This document shows, one piece after another, positions 35,193 to 43,891 of a stretch of DNA of 58,391 nt. The notes beneath the pieces were generated by a model. It saw only the letters and a list, made by a program, of their open reading frames with translations. It searched no databases and had not been told where the DNA came from. Each line of letters starts with the position of its first letter. The stretch's first letter is position 1. This DNA comes from Lachnospiraceae bacterium. GTDB lineage: Bacteria > Bacillota > Clostridia > Lachnospirales > Lachnospiraceae. The stretch is from NCBI GenBank assembly GCA_021153185.1, contig JAGKTY010000013.1, forward strand, positions 1 to 58,391, given 5' to 3'. The position numbers and the translations under genes are program-made.

Positions 35193-35651
35193 ATGATTTT
35201 AACAGAAAAAGAACGCACAACCATTCAGGATTTGATGACACAGGAAGAGTCCTGCCGAAAAAAATATGAACACTCCGCAAAGCAGGCAAATGACAACGAA
35301 TTAAAGTCTCTCTTTGAGCGGCTTGAAAAAGAAGAACAAAAGCACTACGATTCCCTTGAGCAAGTATTAAACGGCACCTGCCCATCTTGCGATTGTAATG
35401 ATTCCAAGGGAAAAGAATATTCTCCAAAGGCAACCTACAACAGCTTATCTAACGCAAAGGAAAAAGAAGAAGACTGTTTCCTTGCAACAGATTGTATCGG
35501 TGCGGAAAAGCTTGTTTCCGGCGAATACAATTCCAACGTCTTTAATTTTTCAGAGCCGAGCGTCAGAAAGCTTCTTGCAGATATCCAGATAGAAGAGCAG
35601 AATCATGCAATGATGCTTTATAAGTACAAAGAAGTCAACGGCATGAACTAA
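35193..35651 (+). CDS. CotF-like / ferritin-fold spore-associated protein
   Basis: The 152-aa soluble protein is mostly helical, with a ferritin-like pattern: EEQKHYDSLEQVL in the first helix pair, a central CPSCDC loop (about 66-71), and IEEQNHAMMLYKYKEV at the C terminus. This matches the CotF/rubrerythrin-like family of spore coat and related proteins. GGGAGGTATCAA precedes the ATG at 35193. The central Cys cluster is unusual for CotF and could bind metal. Spore role is inferred. Confidence 0.75.
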   Translation: MILTEKERTTIQDLMTQEESCRKKYEHSAKQANDNELKSLFERLEKEEQKHYDSLEQVLNGTCPSCDCNDSKGKEYSPKATYNSLSNAKEKEEDCFLATDCIGAEKLVSGEYNSNVFNFSEPSVRKLLADIQIEEQNHAMMLYKYKEVNGMN

Positions 35652-35670
35652 TGCCACTTATCTGTGACAG

Positions 35671-35732
35671 TGGGACACCCTTTGCGACAAATGCCGGGGA
35701 AATGCCCGGTATTTGCAAAAGAAGTGTCCCAC
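35671..35732. repeat. Nested hairpin (family R4) between convergent genes
   Basis: The outer stem GTGGGACAC (35671-35679) pairs with GTGTCCCAC (35724-35732); an inner stem is built from AAATGCCGGG and CCCGGTATTT. The right part CAAAAGAAGTGTCCC parallels CAAAAGAGCTGTCCC at 10159-10212. It lies 19 bp past the CotF-like stop and 6 bp before the AraC-type stop. Confidence 0.78.
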
Positions 35733-35738
35733 ATATCA

Positions 35739-36713
35739 CTAACACATCGGAATCATGAAATTGTCGCTGTTCCAGTGGAACGCTTCCGGATTCTTTCTGA
35801 ATTCTGTTGGCGTACAACTCATATATTTTTTGAACAGCTTATTGTAATAGCTACTGCTGTGAAAGCCTGCCTGGGAAGCAATCTCCGCTACAGACATCGT
35901 CTTATGTTCCATCATCATTTCCGTGGTGCGGTAGACACGGAAACGCATCAAGTATTCAAACGGCGTCATATCGAGACTGCGCTTAAAGCATCTGCAGCAC
36001 TCCGAATTGCTCACATGCACGGATTGCGCAATCTCATCAAGTGTAATCGGTTCCCCGTAATGCTCCTCAATGTACTGGATCGCACGCTTGACACGCACTT
36101 CATCTAACACACGCTGCTGCGGACGCTCCTTCAAGTTTGACTGCATTTTGTCAATATAACGCATCAAAAAGAGCCAAAGTCTTCCGGCAACCAGTCCACA
36201 TTCAAATTCATAATACGGACCTTTTTCCCCAAAAATAGTATTCATCAGCTTGACGACTGATAAAAACTGGTTATAATTGGTATCTCCTTCCTCAATGATA
36301 AAATACTTGGCATCCTTCGCCTCGATTACTTTTTTGATATATTTATCGTAGAAAACGTCCCCCTGTGCTTTTACCATTTTTGCATAGTCAAATGAGATGC
36401 TGTGAAATTTACAATCAACACCGCGAATCGCATCTGCGGAGTGAAGTGCTCCTTCGTTGATAAACAAAACCTGCCCCGGCTTCATATGAAAACGCTCCTC
36501 GGCGACATTGAAGACGATTTCGCCCTCTTCCACATAAATAAACTCGACATCCTTATGCCAGTGCCATCTGATATGCGACTGCGCATCGCCTTTAATATCA
36601 AACGGATACACCTTGATTCCGATCGCCTCTTCATCTGCTTTGAAGATTTTTCTCAAATTGGAATCAACGACAATATCCGGCTTGGTAATTCGTTTTTCTA
36701 CTAGTTCTCTCAT
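35739..36713 (-). CDS. AraC-family transcriptional regulator with cupin sensor
   Basis: The ~324-aa protein has an N-terminal cupin (HIRWHWHKDVEFIYVEEGE, about residues 45-64) that usually binds a sugar or small metabolite. A C-terminal pair of helix-turn-helix motifs follows (ITLDEIAQSVHVSNSECCRCFKR; MSVAEIASQAGFHSSSYYNKLF). An upstream ATG at 36734 is in frame; I prefer 36713 because GGAGAAAATA precedes it. It diverges from the subtilase gene with about 100 bp between, a natural place for its operator. Target unknown. Confidence 0.9.
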   Translation of the reverse strand: MRELVEKRITKPDIVVDSNLRKIFKADEEAIGIKVYPFDIKGDAQSHIRWHWHKDVEFIYVEEGEIVFNVAEERFHMKPGQVLFINEGALHSADAIRGVDCKFHSISFDYAKMVKAQGDVFYDKYIKKVIEAKDAKYFIIEEGDTNYNQFLSVVKLMNTIFGEKGPYYEFECGLVAGRLWLFLMRYIDKMQSNLKERPQQRVLDEVRVKRAIQYIEEHYGEPITLDEIAQSVHVSNSECCRCFKRSLDMTPFEYLMRFRVYRTTEMMMEHKTMSVAEIASQAGFHSSSYYNKLFKKYMSCTPTEFRKNPEAFHWNSDNFMIPMC

Positions 36714-36813
36714 TATTTTCTCCGTCGTTTGCATAACAAAACTTTTTCTGCGAAAATTGTATCATAAAAATCAAAATAGTTCTATATATTTACAAAAAGA
36801 TTTTTATAAATTT

Positions 36814-38367
36814 ATGGAATCTCAAAAAATAAGTGCCTACAGTGAATTAGAAATGACACAGGAGATGCCCCGGACACTCATCATCCGCTTTGTCGGAAAC
36901 GCTGACGAAATCGCCCCTCTTTTCCTCTCCTTTGATGAACTGCTCTTTGGATTTGCGATTGTGACACTCTCCACGCAAATGCTGCAAACTGTGCTAACGC
37001 ATCCACAGATTGTCTATGTGGAAGCACCCAAACAATTTGCACCGCAGCTTGCAAGCGGCAAACAGGAGAGCTGTATTTTGCCCCTTACAAGATCCGGATT
37101 ATCAGGCGCAGGTGTCATTTGCGCCGTCATCGATACAGGAATCGATTACCGGAATCCGGAATTTATACGCCCCGACAAAAGCAGCCGCATTGTTGCAATT
37201 TACGACGATGCCACACGCGAATTTTACACGCGCAAAACGATAAACAGTGCACTAGCCGGAGAAACTGCGCTGCCATCCGTCGCTTCTTCCCCACATGGCA
37301 CCTATGTAGCCACCATCATGGCGGGAAACAGCGGCGTCGCTTATGAAAGCGATTTGCTCATATTAAAATTGCAAAACGAGGGCGATGATTATTCGACCAC
37401 CACATCTTTGATGCGCTGTTTTACATACGCCGTGAAAACGGCCGAGGCGCTAGGGAAGCCACTTTGCATCAATTTGAGCTACGGAACGAACAACGGCAGC
37501 CATATGGGAGACAGCCTCATAGAGCAATACATCAATATGCTCACAACCTACGGACAAACCTCCATCATTGTCGGAAGCGGCAACGATGGCGCCGGACAGC
37601 ACTGTGCGCAGGGCAGCCTGACGCGCGTATCGCCAAACAATACCGTCGCTTTTTCCACCGGTCAGTCTACCGGCACGTTTTATCTTCTTGTGTATACACT
37701 TGCAAGTGATTCCATCTCGGTATCCTTAGCGCCGCCAAGTACCGATTACGAAGTTAAAACGGCGGTTTCAGGACCGTCACCATACTCCCTTTACCGGGAA
37801 CATGCCTTCCTGATTACACAAACGGACCGCATCGGCGGCATCTGGACTGTTACACTGTCAGGCGCTCAGGAGCCTTTTACGGATTCATTTTACCGGATGT
37901 ATTTGTCTGTTCCTGCGGACTTCGATGCACGCTTTTTTACGCCCTCGCAGCAGGGGACCTTTACCATTCCGTCAACCGCCTCCGATGTCATCTCTGTCGG
38001 TGCATACAACGCCGTTTTCGATGCCTATGCACCGTTTTCCGGAAGGGGCTTTGTCTCCTATCTTGATACAGAAAACGGCAGGCAGCCACTTGCGGTCAAG
38101 CCTGAGCTCGTAGCTCCCGGCGTTTCCGTAAGACTCCCTGATGGAACCATCGTAAACGGCACAAGCTTTGCCGCGCCGTTTGTCTCAGGCACCGCCGCCC
38201 TCATGATGCAGTGGGGCATCGTTCTTGGAAATGATCCGACGATGTACGGTCTGACTGTCAAATCTAACATGATAAAAGGCGCAAGACCTCTCCGCGGAGA
38301 GCTCCTGCGCCCAAATGATCGAACCGGTTATGGCGCGCTTTGCGCCGAAAACAGCTTACCGATATAG
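36814..38367 (+). CDS. Intracellular S8 subtilisin-like serine protease (Csp-like)
   Basis: The 517-aa protein has no signal peptide. An N-terminal ~90-residue prodomain precedes the catalytic domain. The catalytic Asp is in VIDTGIDY (about 110), His in SPHGTYVATIMAG (about 163) and Ser in NGTSFAAPFVSG (about 452), with the oxyanion Asn in GSGNDGAG. A ~140-residue insertion lies between the His and Ser parts. Clostridial Csp proteases activate the cortex lytic enzyme SleC at germination and share this layout. The start at 36814 is chosen because upstream frame overlaps the AraC promoter; its ribosome-binding site is weak. Confidence 0.85.
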   Translation: MESQKISAYSELEMTQEMPRTLIIRFVGNADEIAPLFLSFDELLFGFAIVTLSTQMLQTVLTHPQIVYVEAPKQFAPQLASGKQESCILPLTRSGLSGAGVICAVIDTGIDYRNPEFIRPDKSSRIVAIYDDATREFYTRKTINSALAGETALPSVASSPHGTYVATIMAGNSGVAYESDLLILKLQNEGDDYSTTTSLMRCFTYAVKTAEALGKPLCINLSYGTNNGSHMGDSLIEQYINMLTTYGQTSIIVGSGNDGAGQHCAQGSLTRVSPNNTVAFSTGQSTGTFYLLVYTLASDSISVSLAPPSTDYEVKTAVSGPSPYSLYREHAFLITQTDRIGGIWTVTLSGAQEPFTDSFYRMYLSVPADFDARFFTPSQQGTFTIPSTASDVISVGAYNAVFDAYAPFSGRGFVSYLDTENGRQPLAVKPELVAPGVSVRLPDGTIVNGTSFAAPFVSGTAALMMQWGIVLGNDPTMYGLTVKSNMIKGARPLRGELLRPNDRTGYGALCAENSLPI

Positions 38368-38369
38368 GT

Positions 38370-40031
38370 TTACATAAATGTGTGATTCACTGCCACACAA
38401 AGTGCGTCAATTGACGCCTTGATAATATCCTCATTGATGCCAACGCCCCAGAACATCTTGCCGTCCTTTTCGATGCCGACATAGGCTGCCGCCTTTGAAG
38501 ATGAGCCGGTCTCTACCGCATGCTCTTCGTATACCTGCAGTCTGTAGCCCATATCAAAGAACGTTTTGATGGCATTGCTGACTGCATCCAGACGACCGTT
38601 ACCCGATGTCGTAACGACCTGTTTGACACCATCTTTTTCGATTGTCACCGAACTTGTAATACCATTTTCCTGTTTGAAATGGCACTCCGGAATGGAGAAT
38701 ACCGGTGTATGCTGAATGTACTCTTTTGCAAAAATCTCAAACATTTCATCCGGCGAAAGTTCCTTGTGCATCTTATCGGATGCGTCCTTGATGGCATAGC
38801 CGACCTGGGCGCGCATTTTTTCCGGAAGAACAAGTCCATGATGTAATTTGAGGATGTAGCTCACGCCGCCTTTTCCGGACTGGCTGTTGATACGGATGAC
38901 ATCTGAATCATATGTACGTCCGACATCCTTTGGATCGATTGGGAGATATGGTACGTCCCAAACATTGTCGCCGGCTTCTTTTTTCTTCTCGCAATATGCC
39001 AAGCCTTTGGAGATGGCATCCTGATGCGAGCCGGAAAATGCCGTAAATACGAGTTCTCCTGCGTATGGCTGACGCGGTGAAACCTTCATGCCCGTCAGAC
39101 GCTCATATACTTCAACGATGTGCGACATATTTGTGAAATCAAGCTCCGGATCATAGCCGTGTGAGAACATGTTCATGCCGACATTGATTAAGTCCACGTT
39201 TCCTGTTCTCTCACCGTTTCCAAACAGCGTACCCTCTACTCTGTCTGCCCCTGCAAGCACGCCGACCTCAGCCGTTGCCACAGCACAGCCTCTGTCATTG
39301 TGAGGGTGAATCGAAAGCTCTACGGCATCTCTGTATTTCAGATTCTTGTTGATATATTCAACCTGCATACCAAATACGTGCGGCATCGCATTCTCGACTG
39401 TCGTCGGAATGTTGATGATTGCCTTTTTATCCGGTGTCGGCTGCCAGATATCAAGTACGGCGTTGCAAACCTCAACTGCGTACTCAACCTCTGTGCCATG
39501 GAAGCTCTCCGGGCTATATTCGAAACGGAAGTTGCCTTCTGTTTTGTCGGCAAACTCTTTTACCATGATTGCACCGTCAACAGCGAGCTGCTTAATCTCC
39601 TCTTTGCTCTTTCCAAATACCTGCTCACGCTGTGAAACAGATGTGGAATTGTAAAGATGCACGATTGCATTTGGTGCGCCCTCAAGCGATTGGAAGGTCT
39701 TCTCGATGATGTGCTCTCTTGCCTGTGTGAGTACCTGCACTGCCACATCATCCGGAATCATGTCGCGCTCAACAAGGGCGCGCATAAACTGGTACTCTGT
39801 CTCTGATGCTGCCGGGAATCCAACCTCGATTTCTTTAAATCCGACCTCTAAAAGCAGCTTATAAAATTCAAGCTTCTCATCCAGACTCATCGGCTCAATG
39901 AGGGCCTGATTTCCATCTCGTAAATCAACACTACACCACTTTGGTGCTTTTTCAATTTCTGTCTTTGCCGCCCAGTCCATTGTGACAACAGGTGGCATAA
40001 AATACGGTTTCTGATACTTACTTGCGTTCAT
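38370..40031 (-). CDS. leuA: 2-isopropylmalate synthase (type 2)
   Basis: LeuA condenses acetyl-CoA and 2-oxoisovalerate in the first committed step of leucine synthesis. The 553-aa protein is the longer type-2 form: catalytic TIM barrel with DLRDGNQAL (about 36-44) and SIHPHNDRGCAVATAE (about 240), and a C-terminal LeuA allosteric domain (from ~420) that binds leucine. A T-box leader controls transcription. Its stop is only 2 bp from the convergent subtilase stop. Confidence 0.96.
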   Translation of the reverse strand: MNASKYQKPYFMPPVVTMDWAAKTEIEKAPKWCSVDLRDGNQALIEPMSLDEKLEFYKLLLEVGFKEIEVGFPAASETEYQFMRALVERDMIPDDVAVQVLTQAREHIIEKTFQSLEGAPNAIVHLYNSTSVSQREQVFGKSKEEIKQLAVDGAIMVKEFADKTEGNFRFEYSPESFHGTEVEYAVEVCNAVLDIWQPTPDKKAIINIPTTVENAMPHVFGMQVEYINKNLKYRDAVELSIHPHNDRGCAVATAEVGVLAGADRVEGTLFGNGERTGNVDLINVGMNMFSHGYDPELDFTNMSHIVEVYERLTGMKVSPRQPYAGELVFTAFSGSHQDAISKGLAYCEKKKEAGDNVWDVPYLPIDPKDVGRTYDSDVIRINSQSGKGGVSYILKLHHGLVLPEKMRAQVGYAIKDASDKMHKELSPDEMFEIFAKEYIQHTPVFSIPECHFKQENGITSSVTIEKDGVKQVVTTSGNGRLDAVSNAIKTFFDMGYRLQVYEEHAVETGSSSKAAAYVGIEKDGKMFWGVGINEDIIKASIDALCVAVNHTFM

Positions 40032-40068
40032 TGTTCCTCCTTCTTGGCCTTCGAATTGTAAAAAAAAA

Positions 40069-40335
40069 CTCTACAGCCATTATCCTATAATAGCTGTAGA
40101 GACGAAAATTCTTCCGCGGTACCACTCTACTTCATAAATCATGCACTCCGGGGATACTTGATCTATATACAATCGCATATCCTTTCCCTTAACGCGGGCA
40201 TACGTCAGAACCTACACAGAATCCCTTCAGTCTGAAGCTCCAAGGCGAGTTCACCAGTTCATTTCCATTGTCTCGCATCAACCGACAACTTTCTGAAGCC
40301 ACTACCCGGCTACTACTCCTCTTCATCACTGTTAA
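40069..40335 (-). promoter_or_regulatory. Leucine T-box riboswitch of leuA
   Basis: The leuA leader shows every T-box landmark. Stem I has a distal GGTTGATGCGAG motif. The specifier loop reads GGT-GAA-CTC-GCC, so the specifier is CUC, a Leu codon (40247-40249). The T-box AGAGTGGTACCGCGGAA (40112-40128) precedes a terminator CTCTACAG/CTGTAGAG (40069-40101) with a long T-run. Uncharged tRNA-Leu would stabilise the antiterminator and switch leuA on. The rest of the gap 40336-40472 holds the promoter and nothing else I recognise. Confidence 0.95.
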
Positions 40336-40339
40336 AACG

Positions 40340-40368
40340 ATGGTATCACATTTTATTCGGCATTGCAA
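40340..40368 (-). promoter_or_regulatory. Sigma-A promoter of the T-box-leuA transcript
   Basis: Minus strand: TTGCAA (40363-40368), 17-nt spacer, TACCAT (40340-40345), just upstream of the T-box stem I. Confidence 0.7.
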
Positions 40369-40472
40369 GTCCGTTTCTGCAAACAATGACCTTTTTGTGT
40401 TATCTCATAACTGCATTTGCACAAAACGCGCTTGCTTTGACGCACCATTTGCTTCGGAGCAATCCCAACGTT

Positions 40473-40973
40473 TTATTGGAAAACGCGCTGAATGCTGTCG
40501 TAATGCAAAAAGATACCTTGCTCGGCAAACGCTTTGATTTCATCTGCAGTGGCAAGCATATATCCGTCTGTCTCGGCTTCCTGCAAATGCAAATCCTCCT
40601 CTTTGAAGTCGCCGACAAATTTGTATATATCACAAAAATAATTATCGCCTTCTCCCGGATTTTCCCTTGTGTAATAGAACTGAAAGCCGCCTTCCCAGCC
40701 GGATACATCCAGTCCCGTCTCCTCTTTTACCTCGCGAAGCACTGCCGCAAGGCTTGTCTCACCCGCCTGTGCACCACCGCCGGAAACCTCCCACCAGCCC
40801 GGTGCCCATGACTTTGTCATCACACGTTTGGTGATCAGATATCTGCCATCTGTATGCTGGATCACACCGAGCACCGTCAAGTGGTACTCGCCATCCTTCA
40901 AAATCCAGTCATTCTTTTTCATCGTGCGACCTGTCACCTTGTGGTCTTTGTCATAAATATCCCAAAATTCCAT
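40473..40973 (-). CDS. Nudix hydrolase
   Basis: The 166-aa protein starts MEFWDIYD, typical of the isopentenyl-diphosphate-isomerase-like Nudix group. It has a complete Nudix box GX5EX7REVKEETGL near residues 66-88 (GGAQAGE...). Such enzymes hydrolyse nucleoside diphosphate-linked compounds. It begins 1 bp after the stop of the membrane protein gene upstream, so translation is probably coupled. Substrate cannot be deduced. Confidence 0.9.
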   Translation of the reverse strand: MEFWDIYDKDHKVTGRTMKKNDWILKDGEYHLTVLGVIQHTDGRYLITKRVMTKSWAPGWWEVSGGGAQAGETSLAAVLREVKEETGLDVSGWEGGFQFYYTRENPGEGDNYFCDIYKFVGDFKEEDLHLQEAETDGYMLATADEIKAFAEQGIFLHYDSIQRVFQ

Positions 40974-40974
40974 G

Positions 40975-42015
40975 TTATTCCTCGTTTTCTATCTTCGGTC
41001 TTTCTTCGTCAAGTCCGGTTGATTTGATTTCCATATCGACTGCTGACACCGGATTTAAAAGCTCCACTTCGAATGTATCATACTTTAGCACAACAAAAAT
41101 TCTTGCACTGCCGTCTGCCACATTCACGCTATCTAACAGCTCACGGAATTCATGCATGTTAAATGTTAAAAGCACCTGGTCCCAGAACGCGGCAACATCT
41201 TCATCTACCGTATTCATGTCCCAGCTTTCATTGATTTCCACACCCTCGCTAAGCGCGTTATCGACCTCCATGCTCATGCCGATTCGCTCTTCATAAACAG
41301 TCTGAATGGCATTTTGCAAATCACACATCAACACCTGATCCTTGCGCATACATGTCCGGAAAATATGATCTTCCAAATTGAAAACAGTGTATTTCACGAC
41401 AAACGTAAGCGCCAGCAAAATGCAGACATTCATAATGGCTCTCGGAAGTGTCGTGCGCGGCTTTCTCGTCTCATCGATTTCTACGAGGTCGCGATACGTT
41501 TTGCGGCTTCTTTGCAAGAAATAGACAATCGCCATCACAAGCCAAATGAGATCAAGTAATCCCATGAAAAGAATCATCATAATGACAGAGCCTGACATAA
41601 AGCTCCATTTGCGGTAAAACATGACATTGCAAATAATACAGCCGATATAACAGATTGCAAACAGCACGCAGTTGGCCGTACTCGTTTTACTCTTTCTTAG
41701 CTGGTCACCAAGCGCTTTTTTATAGGTTTCCTCATCGCGCTTTAAATTCGCAAGCTTGCCATCATATTTTTTTAGGTCATCAGGCACCTCAAAGCCGTAG
41801 CGCTTGAGCATTCCGATATATAAGTTTGCAGAAAGCGAAAAATATCCGCATACAAAAAAGATGGCTCCGCCAAGGAATAACGTAATCAGTGAAAAAAGTT
41901 TGCTTCCGGCAACGTGAAAATACTCATCTGCAATGGCCAGTGCAAACAGGATGCCACCGATACTCATCCATATCGTAAGCGTTCTCGCTTTTTTCAAGTC
42001 ATACAAGATTTTCAT
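40975..42015 (-). CDS. Uncharacterised membrane protein with extracytoplasmic C-terminal domain
   Basis: I do not recognise this family. The ~346-aa protein has about six hydrophobic segments: two near residues 12-33 and 43-70, a pair or triple near 120-180, and one near 205-225. A charged, mainly acidic C-terminal region of ~120 residues follows, probably outside the cell. AGAGGAGTTTTT precedes the ATG at 42015, so the upstream open extension was not used. It is followed directly by the Nudix gene. Confidence 0.75.
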   Translation of the reverse strand: MKILYDLKKARTLTIWMSIGGILFALAIADEYFHVAGSKLFSLITLFLGGAIFFVCGYFSLSANLYIGMLKRYGFEVPDDLKKYDGKLANLKRDEETYKKALGDQLRKSKTSTANCVLFAICYIGCIICNVMFYRKWSFMSGSVIMMILFMGLLDLIWLVMAIVYFLQRSRKTYRDLVEIDETRKPRTTLPRAIMNVCILLALTFVVKYTVFNLEDHIFRTCMRKDQVLMCDLQNAIQTVYEERIGMSMEVDNALSEGVEINESWDMNTVDEDVAAFWDQVLLTFNMHEFRELLDSVNVADGSARIFVVLKYDTFEVELLNPVSAVDMEIKSTGLDEERPKIENEE

Positions 42016-42121
42016 AAAAACTCCTCTTCGCTGATTTTGATAGCGGCAATTCCGATTTGCCGTCACACAGTTACAGAAACGGATGCTACTTATAAAAGTA
42101 TATCACATAAACGCCATGATA

Positions 42122-43228
42122 TTACAAAATTGTTTGGAGTGCAACCAAAGAATCGACTTTTTTCTCTAAATCGGCCTCTTGTTTTTTCAAATATTTGTCT
42201 AAAAATGCCACGTGACACTGCGTAAGCTGCTCATGCATGATCTGCGCATCGAGTTTCCCCATAAGCATTTTGGATGACATCAAAAACTTTGCATCCGTAA
42301 ATCCGATATGCTTCATATCCGAAAAAATCGCAGTGTGAACCGGCACGGTCCGTCTGAGCAGCACGCCGGATTCCACGTTCCAGTTTTCCTTGCAGGCTAT
42401 CTGATAAAATGGCTTAGTCAGCTCCGTTCCCGCAAAATCGCCGAACAATGCGCCATCAATGTTGAGTCCGCAGGAAATCTCCGGCTCCGATAAACAGAGT
42501 GCATATGCCGTTGCCCCGCCAAACGAATGCCCGCTTGCAGCCACGCCGTTTGTCAAATCAAGGTATGCGCCGAACCGCTCTTTTACCGATGCAAGGGCGC
42601 AAAGCATATCCGCTTTCCACTCCGGCAAACGCTCCGTCAGATAAGGTGTATGCTCGGCCTGGAATAAAAGGAATGCGTCATAAATTTCCTCGACGCTTCC
42701 TTTTTTCTTTAACAGTTTCCCCTGCGCCCGAAATGCTGAAAACACGCCTTTTTGATACATTCTCTTATTGATTGTCTTGTCGAAATAATCATAGGAACCA
42801 TCCTCGTAATCGGTTTCGACAGCCTCATAAGCATGTCCGACGCTTGCTACGATATAGCCGCTTGCAGCGATTTCGTTGCACAGATATGTATTTGCCTCAA
42901 GATAACTATTATAGCCATGGCTGAACAAAAGAAGCGGGAACTTCTCTCCCTCAATCATCGGTGCATTTTCATAATAATCCATCGTGTTGTCCATTGTCGC
43001 AGATTTCGGAATCGCAAACGCTTTTCTGACCGCTTCCATCTTGCGGCAGCTGAAATACTGCCCCTTTGGCATGCCCTGCACCGCTTCTTTTGCGACCGGA
43101 TAGTGCATGCGAATGGCAATTTTGCGATTTCCCTGCGCCGGTCCAAGAAGTTCCTTCCTCGTCTCATCAACAATGCTGTAGCACGTTGTTCCAACTTCAT
43201 ATGTTGTATGGATTCTCTCTGGTCTCAT
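42122..43228 (-). CDS. Alpha/beta hydrolase, platelet-activating-factor acetylhydrolase-like
   Basis: The 368-aa protein carries LLFSHGYNSY (oxyanion region, about 112) and the nucleophile elbow GHSFGGATAYAL (about 230). SDMKHIGFTDA may hold the catalytic His. The layout resembles bacterial PAF-acetylhydrolase isoform II or carboxylesterases. No signal peptide. AAGGAGAAAGAAAAG precedes the ATG. Substrate unknown. Confidence 0.85.
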   Translation of the reverse strand: MRPERIHTTYEVGTTCYSIVDETRKELLGPAQGNRKIAIRMHYPVAKEAVQGMPKGQYFSCRKMEAVRKAFAIPKSATMDNTMDYYENAPMIEGEKFPLLLFSHGYNSYLEANTYLCNEIAASGYIVASVGHAYEAVETDYEDGSYDYFDKTINKRMYQKGVFSAFRAQGKLLKKKGSVEEIYDAFLLFQAEHTPYLTERLPEWKADMLCALASVKERFGAYLDLTNGVAASGHSFGGATAYALCLSEPEISCGLNIDGALFGDFAGTELTKPFYQIACKENWNVESGVLLRRTVPVHTAIFSDMKHIGFTDAKFLMSSKMLMGKLDAQIMHEQLTQCHVAFLDKYLKKQEADLEKKVDSLVALQTIL

Positions 43229-43303
43229 CTTTTCTTTCTCCTTATTTATGCTCGCTTATACTAATTTCTCTCTTTTCCGGGTATTTTCTGCCATCTTTCC
43301 GGG

Positions 43304-43888
43304 TTAAAAAAAGCTTGCTATAAAAATCTCCAGTCCGATTCCGATTAGAATCACACCGCCCAAAATACTCGCTTTTCCGGCAAATCTCGTTCCGAATTTT
43401 TTGCCGAGTTTTAATCCGAACATGCAAATCACAAACGTCACCGCTGCAATAATCAGCGCACACAAAAGTGCCATGAAAAAGCCGTAGGAAGCAATGGTAA
43501 ATCCGACGGAAAGTGCATCAATCGAAGTGGCAACGCCCTGTACCATAAGGAGCCCGAATCCAAGCTTTTTGACCTCTTCTTCCTCCGCGTCACCCTTGAT
43601 TCCTTCCATCAGCATCTGAGCGCCGATAAAGCATAGCAAAATGAGTGCAATCCATGGAACAAACCGCTCAAAGCTCTGAAAGTACTGCACGATTGTATGC
43701 ACGCACACCCACCCTGCAAGCGGCATTGCAGCCTGAAAAAAGGCAAATACGCCTGCAATCATACTCATTCTTGGAGGTCCCATTTTGGGCTCATTTAAAC
43801 CATTTGCGAGTGATACCGAAAAGGCATCCATAGCAAGTCCCACGCCCAAAAGCACACTGTTCAACAAAAAAATTGCTGTTAACTCCAT
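43304..43888 (-). CDS. mntP: Manganese efflux pump MntP
   Basis: The 194-aa protein has six membrane segments and the two internal repeats of the MntP (DUF204) family with their intramembrane Asp residues: GLAMDAFSVSLANG (about 17-30) and GVATSIDALSVGFT (about 118-131). It exports Mn2+. It starts 3 bp after the methyltransferase stop. I saw no manganese riboswitch upstream of either gene. Confidence 0.93.
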   Translation of the reverse strand: MELTAIFLLNSVLLGVGLAMDAFSVSLANGLNEPKMGPPRMSMIAGVFAFFQAAMPLAGWVCVHTIVQYFQSFERFVPWIALILLCFIGAQMLMEGIKGDAEEEEVKKLGFGLLMVQGVATSIDALSVGFTIASYGFFMALLCALIIAAVTFVICMFGLKLGKKFGTRFAGKASILGGVILIGIGLEIFIASFF

Positions 43889-43891
43889 TCC

